A stretch of 7,258 nucleotides of DNA from Planctomycetales bacterium. Lineage in GTDB: Bacteria > Planctomycetota > Planctomycetia > Planctomycetales > Planctomycetaceae. The stretch is taken from the NCBI GenBank assembly GCA_020050375.1, contig JAGVKR010000841.1:1-7258 (forward strand). The letters are read 5' to 3'. This document shows, piece after piece, positions 1 to 4,936 of the stretch. How positions within the stretch are numbered: the first letter of the stretch is position 1; every line of letters starts with the position of its first letter. The notes under the pieces are model-generated. The model was not told the origin of the DNA and ran no database searches. It saw only the letters and a list, made by a program, of their open reading frames with translations. The position numbers and the translations under genes are program-made.

Positions 1-1020
1 CGGCGCGCCGGCGAGGAAGACCGGCCCGGCCGTCCCGTGGTCGGTTCCCAGCGAGCCGTTCTCTTCGACACGGCGTCCGAACTCGCTGAATGCGAGCAGG
101 ACCACCCGGTCGGCCAAGCCCGATTCCTTCAAGTCGTCGAAGAACGCCAACAGTCCGCCCGACAGCTCGCGAAGCAGATTGGCATGCGTCGGAAGCTGGG
201 CGGCGTGGGTGTCGTATCCAGACTGGATCACGTAATAGATCGGCGTCTCGATCCCCGCCTTGATGAGCTGCGCCACGAGACTCAGCCGCCGCGCCAGTTC
301 GTTCGCCGCGTATCCCGTCCCCGCTGCATTCCGCAGCGAAATCTCTTTCAGCCGTTCGGCCGACGTGTACGCGTCGAGCGCGCTGCGCCGGACAAAGGCG
401 GCGACATCATCGGCCCCCTGCACCTCCTGCGGGGCGCCGATCGTCGACGCGACGTCGGAGAATGCAAAATCGTCGAGTCCCGCCAGCGCCGATGCGACCG
501 ACTTTCGCGAACGGAGTGCCACCGGAGTCGATTCGTTCCCCAGCAACATGGCCCCCGGTGTTCCCTGCGGAGGCTGAGCCCGCGTGTCGAGCGCGCGCCC
601 GATCCAGCCGTAAGTCTTTTGCTCTTCCGGGTCGAACCGCGCCGTCTGCCAGATGGCCATGCTCACGTCGTGCGAACGGCTCGGGTTGGGATATCCAACC
701 CCCTGCACGATCGCCAGCCGGCCGGATTCAAGCAGTTTGGCCGCCCCCTGCATCGCCGGATGCAATCCGACCGAATCGCTGATCTTGAGGAGTTTTTCCT
801 GCGGAAGGCGCAGCTCCTTTCGAGCGCGGGCGTAGCCCGCGTCGGCGAACGGGACGACGGTGTTGATCCCGTCGTTCCCGCCGCTCAGTTGGATCACCAC
901 CAGAATCCGCCCTTCCTGTTTCCCCTCAGCAGCCCGCGCCGCCTGGGCCAGAAACGTCGGCACGCTGGGAGCCAGCGCCAGCAGGGAAGAACTCTTCAGG
1001 AAGCTGCGGCGTGAGAGCAT
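1..1020 (-). CDS. DUF1501 family protein with Tat signal peptide (3' end outside window)
   Basis: This is an open minus-strand reading frame of 340 codons from ATG at 1020 to the left edge, with no stop, so the C-terminus is missing. Full-length members are usually somewhat longer, around 400 residues or more. Seen directly: residues 3-9 read SRRSFLK, matching the twin-arginine (Tat) consensus S-R-R-x-F-L-K. A hydrophobic stretch follows, then AQAARAAE at 25-32, a plausible signal-peptidase site after ARA. The body carries DUF1501 (PF07394) hallmarks: GGNDGINTVVPFAD (47-60), LHPAM (86-90), GYDTHA (268-273) and FSEFGRRVEENGSLGTDHG (311-329). The family belongs to the alkaline-phosphatase-like fold group, so the Asp and His of GGND, YDTH and TDHG are candidate metal ligands; this is inference. 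The folded protein is probably exported by Tat to the periplasm. Biochemical function is unknown. It lies downstream of a DUF1800 gene on the same strand, its usual partner, but a 314-nt repeat-filled spacer separates them. No strong Shine-Dalgarno is visible; a weak GGA lies about 11 nt before the ATG. The start is fixed by the Tat motif just after it. Confidence 0.93.
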   Translation of the reverse strand, partial: MLSRRSFLKSSSLLALAPSVPTFLAQAARAAEGKQEGRILVVIQLSGGNDGINTVVPFADAGYARARKELRLPQEKLLKISDSVGLHPAMQGAAKLLESGRLAIVQGVGYPNPSRSHDVSMAIWQTARFDPEEQKTYGWIGRALDTRAQPPQGTPGAMLLGNESTPVALRSRKSVASALAGLDDFAFSDVASTIGAPQEVQGADDVAAFVRRSALDAYTSAERLKEISLRNAAGTGYAANELARRLSLVAQLIKAGIETPIYYVIQSGYDTHAAQLPTHANLLRELSGGLLAFFDDLKESGLADRVVLLAFSEFGRRVEENGSLGTDHGTAGPVFLAGAP

Positions 1021-1055
1021 GATGGGATTCCGTGTGGAGTTGTTTGTTCGTCAAA

Positions 1056-1073
1056 CAGCCCCGGTAGGGGCTG
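1056..1073. repeat. Perfect hairpin, CAGCCCC arms
   Basis: CAGCCCC (1056-1062) and GGGGCTG (1067-1073) form a perfect 7-bp inverted repeat around a GGTA loop. It lies 36 nt upstream of the DUF1501 start on the minus strand, so it would fall in or near the 5' untranslated region of that gene. Its AGCCCCGG core is shared with the palindrome at 1125-1187, which suggests both belong to one family of short repeats. Confidence 0.75.
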
Positions 1074-1083
1074 AGTGATGTAG

Positions 1084-1103
1084 CCAGTGGCGCAAGCCAC
1101 TGG
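1084..1103. repeat. Perfect hairpin, CCAGTGGC arms with GCAA loop
   Basis: CCAGTGGC (1084-1091) and GCCACTGG (1096-1103) form an 8-bp perfect stem closed by the plus-strand tetraloop GCAA, a stable GNRA-type loop if transcribed in that sense. It resembles short palindromes scattered through spacers of planctomycete and related genomes; that comparison is from memory and was not searched. Confidence 0.75.
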
Positions 1104-1124
1104 AAAGACGAATTGGAGTTGGTA

Positions 1125-1187
1125 AAGCCCCGGATGGGGCGACGTTGACGCCGCGATTCCATACTCACATCGCCCCTGCCGGGGCTT
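1125..1187. repeat. Long imperfect inverted repeat made of two small palindromes
   Basis: The arm at 1125-1148 and the arm at 1164-1187 are imperfect reverse complements over 24 nt, separated by a 15-nt loop. Each arm is itself a small hairpin: GCCCC/GGGGC with loop GGAT at 1127-1140, and GCCCC/GGGGC with loop TGCC at 1172-1185. This is a palindrome-of-palindromes layout like that of bacterial REP/BIME elements. It has no T-tract, so it is not an obvious intrinsic terminator. Confidence 0.7.
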
Positions 1188-1290
1188 CGGTGTTGTCGAA
1201 CAATCCAGTCCAGCAGCTCGCGCCGCGGGCTACATCACGTCGTCGCTCCGCGACTGCGTCCGTGCTCAATATGTTCGGTGTCGTCCCTCC

Positions 1291-1318
1291 CTGAATCCCG
1301 AATACTGAATCCCGAATC
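1291..1318. repeat. Tandem direct repeat, two 14-nt units
   Basis: CTGAATCCCGAATA at 1291-1304 is followed immediately by CTGAATCCCGAATC at 1305-1318, with 13 of 14 bases identical. It lies 16 nt past the DUF1800 stop codon, in the 3' untranslated region of that gene. A third, shorter relative is not present. It could be a dispersed simple-repeat motif; I see no clear regulatory meaning. Confidence 0.75.
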
Positions 1319-1334
1319 CTCTTTGACACGCCCC

Positions 1335-2780
1335 TCACGCCACCTGGGCCTCCGGCGACGCCAGCACCATTGCCACAATCCGCCGCGCCGTATCGGCATC
1401 GTTCCCCTTGGCCAATTCGCGCAGCATTTTCAGTTGCTCCTGCAACGACCCCGAGAGCGGCCCTCCGAGGATCACATCGCCACAAAATGAAATCGTGTCA
1501 TCAAGCGTTCCGTTGCGCCCGTGCTTGTGCAAAAGCGCGAATACATCGAGCGGCTCGGTTCGGCCGCCGAGGCTTCCGCGCACGATGGCCGTCGCAAAAT
1601 TCGTTCGGCCGACCATCGAGCGCGGCGTGATCCACGACCGGTCCCCCGGCCAGCCGAATACGTTGGGGGGGTAGAACAGATCCTGCCCCAGCCGCGCGAC
1701 CCACTCGGCCAGCACGAGTGTTCCGGGAGGCGGATCGAACTGCTCCAACATTCGGACTGCTCCGACGACGAACTCGGCCGGCCCGACGATCCGCCGACCG
1801 AGATTTGCCTCGCTGAAGAACAACTCCGACCGGAGGATCGTCTCGACCCCCCAGCCGATGTCGAGACTGTGCTCGCGCAAACCCGCCGCCAACTCCTGAA
1901 CAGGGGATCCGACATCACTCCCCCCCTTAGGAAGGGGGGGCCGGGGGGGTCGCGTCGCAGTAGCCACCGCATCCTCCCCCAGGAACATCTCGCACAACCG
2001 TTTTGCAAGCCGCGTCGCCGTCGCCGGATGCTCAAGCAGCATCTCGACCAGGTCGTCACCGCGCCATTTCCCGGTTCGACCAAGAATCGTTTTCTCACTA
2101 TCGTCGTGCCGCTCGGCGACTTCGCGGAACTCACCGCTTTGCGAGACGGTCCACCCGGTAAGCGCCCGCGCCGCCTCTTTCACATCGGCCTCGCTGAAGT
2201 TGCCGACGCCAAGCGAGAACAGCTCCATCAGCTCGCGGGCGAGGTTTTCGTTGGGATGCTCTTTGCGGTTGGCCGGCGCATCGAGGAACACCAACAGAGC
2301 CGGGTCGTGAACGACCCGCCGCAACAGCTCACCAAACGGGCCACGGCCGCACTCGCGAAAAATGTCATTCTGCCGGCGCATCGTCCCCGGCTCGTCGACC
2401 TTGAGGTTGCTCGTGGCAAAATGATTGTGCCACAGGAGTGTGAGCCGTTCGGCGAGCGGATCGGGCGAGAACAGCATCCGGTAAAGCCAGGCCGCCTTGA
2501 GTCGCGAAATATCGCGCGACGCCACCGCTGCGTCTGCCAGAATCACCGCGATCTGCTCAAAATCGGCCGGGACCCCGCGCATCCGCGACAAACTTTGGAG
2601 GAACCGGTCGACACTCGCCTCCGGCCCGTCATTCAAATCGCGCTCGATCTCGTCTGCCGTCGCGGCAAACCCCGCCCGGCGGTGCAAATGAACCACCCGC
2701 CGCCGGTTCCACGGAGTCTCGGCAGAAGGACGATAGCGTGCCCACGGATTCGGATTCGTAATTGTCTGCTCGGATTGCAT
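1335..2780 (-). CDS. DUF1800 family protein
   Basis: This is a complete gene of 481 residues with ATG at 2780 and TGA at 1335-1337. Seen directly: the N-terminal family block WNRRRVVHLHRRAGFAA (24-40), the core LLWHNHFATSN (115-125), then HPNENLARELMELFSLG (175-191) and KEAARALTGWTV (201-212), and near the C-terminus FGWPGDRSWITPRSMVGRTN (375-394). These are diagnostic of DUF1800 (PF08811). Length is normal. Biochemical role is unknown; the family is very often encoded next to DUF1501, as here, and the two are presumed to work together. I see no Tat motif, Sec signal or membrane helix at the N-terminus, although the partner is clearly Tat-exported. The next Met is residue 67, inside the domain, so the start is well supported. 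No strong Shine-Dalgarno precedes it. Residues 277-289 are a Pro-rich insertion (RPPRPPLPKGGSD) encoded by a GC-rich palindrome, in a linker between the ARALTGW half and the C-terminal half. Confidence 0.95.
   Translation of the reverse strand: MQSEQTITNPNPWARYRPSAETPWNRRRVVHLHRRAGFAATADEIERDLNDGPEASVDRFLQSLSRMRGVPADFEQIAVILADAAVASRDISRLKAAWLYRMLFSPDPLAERLTLLWHNHFATSNLKVDEPGTMRRQNDIFRECGRGPFGELLRRVVHDPALLVFLDAPANRKEHPNENLARELMELFSLGVGNFSEADVKEAARALTGWTVSQSGEFREVAERHDDSEKTILGRTGKWRGDDLVEMLLEHPATATRLAKRLCEMFLGEDAVATATRPPRPPLPKGGSDVGSPVQELAAGLREHSLDIGWGVETILRSELFFSEANLGRRIVGPAEFVVGAVRMLEQFDPPPGTLVLAEWVARLGQDLFYPPNVFGWPGDRSWITPRSMVGRTNFATAIVRGSLGGRTEPLDVFALLHKHGRNGTLDDTISFCGDVILGGPLSGSLQEQLKMLRELAKGNDADTARRIVAMVLASPEAQVA
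1920..1949. repeat. GC-rich palindromic element inside the DUF1800 gene
   Basis: On the plus strand CCCCCCCTT (1920-1928) and AAGGGGGGG (1932-1940) form a perfect 9-bp stem with the 3-nt loop AGG, followed by CC and a further run of seven G (1943-1949). On the coding strand it is read in frame as Pro-Pro-Arg-Pro-Pro-Leu-Pro-Lys-Gly-Gly (residues 278-287). Similar CCCCCTT..AAGGGGG elements encoding PPLPKGG-type peptides occur dispersed in several bacterial groups; this comparison is from memory. The element keeps the frame open and lies in a probable surface loop. Confidence 0.8.
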
Positions 2781-2905
2781 GGCCGTTCACCGTCGTCTTC
2801 TGTTTCACTTCGCGAACACACTTCCCAGAGTCGCCTTTCGCTCCGCGAAAGGGCGCGTTCTTTCGCGGAACGAAAGACGGCAATCATTGACACGCCGATG
2901 CCTGG
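2781..2905. other. 125-nt spacer between the large repeat protein and DUF1800
   Basis: This stretch follows the stop of the large protein and precedes the DUF1800 ATG, both on the minus strand. It contains the double hairpin at 2834-2877 and the small palindrome TTCGCGAA at 2809-2816. I see no convincing -35/-10 promoter and no Shine-Dalgarno at the DUF1800 start, so it is open whether the two genes share a transcript. Confidence 0.6.
2834..2877. repeat. Two adjacent related hairpins (CTTTCG/CGAAAG)
   Basis: CCTTTCG (2834-2840) pairs with CGAAAGG (2846-2852) around CTCCG. TCTTTCG (2859-2865) pairs with CGAAAGA (2871-2877) around CGGAA. The two units are inverted copies of each other with few mismatches, so they could also fold into one longer stem. 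On the minus strand they lie 28 nt past the stop of the large protein. No T-run follows in either direction. They could stabilise the 3' end of that transcript or be a dispersed REP-like element. The loop and stem core CGCTCCGCG recurs at 1244-1252. Confidence 0.7.
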
Positions 2906-4936
2906 TCAGTTTTGCCGTTTCAACCGCACGTCCCCCAAATCGATTGTTTCACCGGGTTTGACAGCGAAGTCTTCAATCAGCCGCTGGAACGTGTCGCGCT
3001 GCGGATCGCTGATTCGGCAGTCAACGGAGAACGAACCTGCGGGCACGACAGCCATGCGAAAGCGCCCCTCTTTGTCCGTCGCCGTCCGAAACAATTCGTC
3101 CCCTGTGGTGAACAGCGCCACCGGAAGTCTTTTGAAACCGCGTGTTGACGCTTCCAGCGTGATGGCGGCCCCCGCCACAGGCGCTTCGGCGGCATCGAGG
3201 AGCCTGCCCGTCACCGTGGCGCACGGTTGCAATTGGATCGTCATGTGCCGATTTGGATGCTCGTCGATCTGAACATCCACCAGCGCGATCTGATTCTGCG
3301 ATTCATGGTAAACCAGAATTCGGCGCGTCTCGCCCGCACGAAAATTCACCGCTTCGAACTTCGGACTTTCGATCGGTGTCTTCTGGTGGAAGACGGGGCT
3401 GGACGTTCGCCCCCAGACGCGATAGCCCGAAACCGGCGACCCGTCCGCATCGGCAACCGTGAATCGCATCGTTTCCCCGGGGTCGAGCTCCAGGTCGCAC
3501 GTCGCCGACTCCGCTCCTTCGGGCACATCGATGGCCTGCATGCTGTTGGGGTTGTTTCGCCCCGGCGGCATCATGTTCCCCCATGCAGGAAACTCGCCGT
3601 CTTCAGTCATCCCCTCAATCTGCTCGGCCCCCGCGCCGAACCGGTAGGGATGTTTCCAGCACTCGGCGCCGACAATCGCCTTTCCCGGCAGCCCCACCAG
3701 TCGGTACGTCCCGTCCAGGTTCGTCTGGTATCGATCTTCCCCTCCCCGCACATAGCCGCCGGGATTGAAGACATCTTTGACGCGCTGCGCGTTCGCATTC
3801 GATAAGAGCGGATAGAAGCGCATCCGCGCCTGGACCGGCCGCCCGGTCTCCTTGTCGGTCACACGTCCTGAAATCCAGACGCCGCGATGCAATTTGATGT
3901 CGACGTTGATCGGTTCCAAGCCGGGAGAATCGGGCACGGTGACGTACGGCGAAAAATAGGGAACGTCGTTTCCTGGCAGGACACCAAGGGGCTGTGTTAT
4001 TCCCTTGGGAAGACCCGTGAGGCGAAATTGCCCCGCCTCGTCCGTCACGGCCATCACCCACTTCGGCAGCCGCAGAGCCATCCCGCGATCTCCGATGGTC
4101 ACCCCCGCCAGCGGCGCGCCGGTGTCTGCGTCGCGGACTGTCCCCACGATGGGCCGCGTCGGCGATGCGGTGAACTCGAAATCGGCACCAAATATTCCTC
4201 CCTTCCGCGCCGCCCCTTTCACCGGCGGAATGCGCCTCGTGACAACGGTCGCGCGGCTGACAGCGATCATTGGCCCTTCAAACATCAGTCCGACCAGTCG
4301 CTCGCGACCAAGGCCCGTCATCCGAAACCGGCCGTCTTTCCCCGTCACTATCGCCGGGAACCGCTCCGCCTCGGTTTGAGGCATTCCCGCCGCGAGAAAT
4401 CGGTCGGCCCCCTGGTAGTCCCCAAGCGCCATCGTGTTCAGCCAATCGTCGAGTTGTTCGCTTTTCGTCGGGTTGATGCTGAGCAGTGATACTTTGACCC
4501 CCGCGACGGGCCGCCCTTCGAGATCGATCACGCGGCCTGTGACCGGCACATCGTCCCGAACGAGGCGCAGCGCCACCGGTTCTCCCGGCGGGATCTCCGT
4601 CGTCCAGGCCAGGCCCGGCCCGAATCCTTCGGCCACCGCGACGATCGCCTGTCCCCCCGTGTTGACATACTCCCGCCAGCCAGCCTCCGTTCGGACAGGG
4701 TTGGGATATGCGAACTCGAATTGTCCGTCCGGACCGCTCCTGGTTTCGCCGAGTGGGAGCCGCTTCATGCTCGGGTGGTAATAGTGAACCAGAGCATAGA
4801 CAGTCGCCCCCGCGAACGGCTTGCCATCGGGATCGAGCACGCGCCCGCGGACGACGATCGTGTCGTTCGTGTCCGATTTGACAGGTTCGGCGGTTTTTGC
4901 CCTCTCCCCGTTCGCAGGAGGATCGAGGGGGGGCGT
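2906..4936 (-). repeat. Second internal module of the large protein
   Basis: Residues 775-1450 form the second copy of an internal duplication. It begins with the GC-rich element encoding TPPLDPPANGERAKT and ends at the stop codon. Its six domains match those of residues 38-774 in order, for example GRVIDLEGRPVAG (908-920) against GRVIDLEGRAVAG (188-200), and DGTYRLVGLPGKAIVGA (1182-1198) against DGTYRLVGLPGRAIVGA (472-488). Many third-position differences at the DNA level suggest the duplication is old, or that the two halves evolve under protein-level constraint. Confidence 0.85.

Larger units (their letters stand above)
1075..1238. repeat. 11-nt inverted repeat enclosing the palindrome cluster
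   Basis: GTGATGTAGCC at 1075-1085 is matched exactly in reverse complement by GGCTACATCAC at 1228-1238. These ends enclose two of the spacer palindromes. The arrangement resembles terminal inverted repeats of a small non-autonomous element of about 164 bp, but no target-site duplication is obvious. It may simply be two copies of a dispersed motif in opposite orientation. Confidence 0.55.
1021..1334. other. Intergenic spacer rich in short palindromes
   Basis: This is the 314-nt spacer between the DUF1800 stop and the DUF1501 start. I see no convincing gene in it. Short frames crossing it in both directions have no recognisable motif and read through the palindromes. From left to right it holds three separate palindromic units, an 11-nt inverted repeat enclosing the whole palindrome cluster, a small GTCG/CGAC hairpin at 1242-1254, and a 14-nt tandem direct repeat near the DUF1800 end. 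The DUF1501 promoter, if it has its own, should lie on the minus strand close to 1021-1055, but I see no clear -35/-10 pair. Confidence 0.8.

Noticed and set aside
37..1014. A 325-codon plus-strand open frame
   Set aside because: It lies antisense to the well-supported DUF1501 gene, has an Arg-rich composition and shows no motif.
1056..1187. CRISPR-like array
   Set aside because: The palindromes differ in sequence and spacing. There are no regularly spaced identical repeats and no cas genes.
1323..1332. TTGACACGCC shared with 2887-2896, resembling a -35 box just past two stop codons
   Set aside because: Neither copy has a -10-like sequence about 17 nt further on, and both would drive antisense transcription. 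A 10-base match in GC-rich DNA may be chance.
1165..1485. A 106-codon minus-strand frame starting in the spacer palindromes
   Set aside because: It overlaps the end of DUF1800 in another frame, and its terminal codons only translate the repeat motif.
2834..2877. Intrinsic transcription terminator after the large gene
   Set aside because: The hairpins are there, but no T-run follows on either strand, so they were recorded as repeats.
1521..3272. A 583-codon open frame on the plus strand
   Set aside because: It runs antisense across the DUF1800 gene, the spacer and the end of the large gene. It has no recognisable domain, is full of Arg and Pro, and is explained by the high GC of real genes on the other strand.
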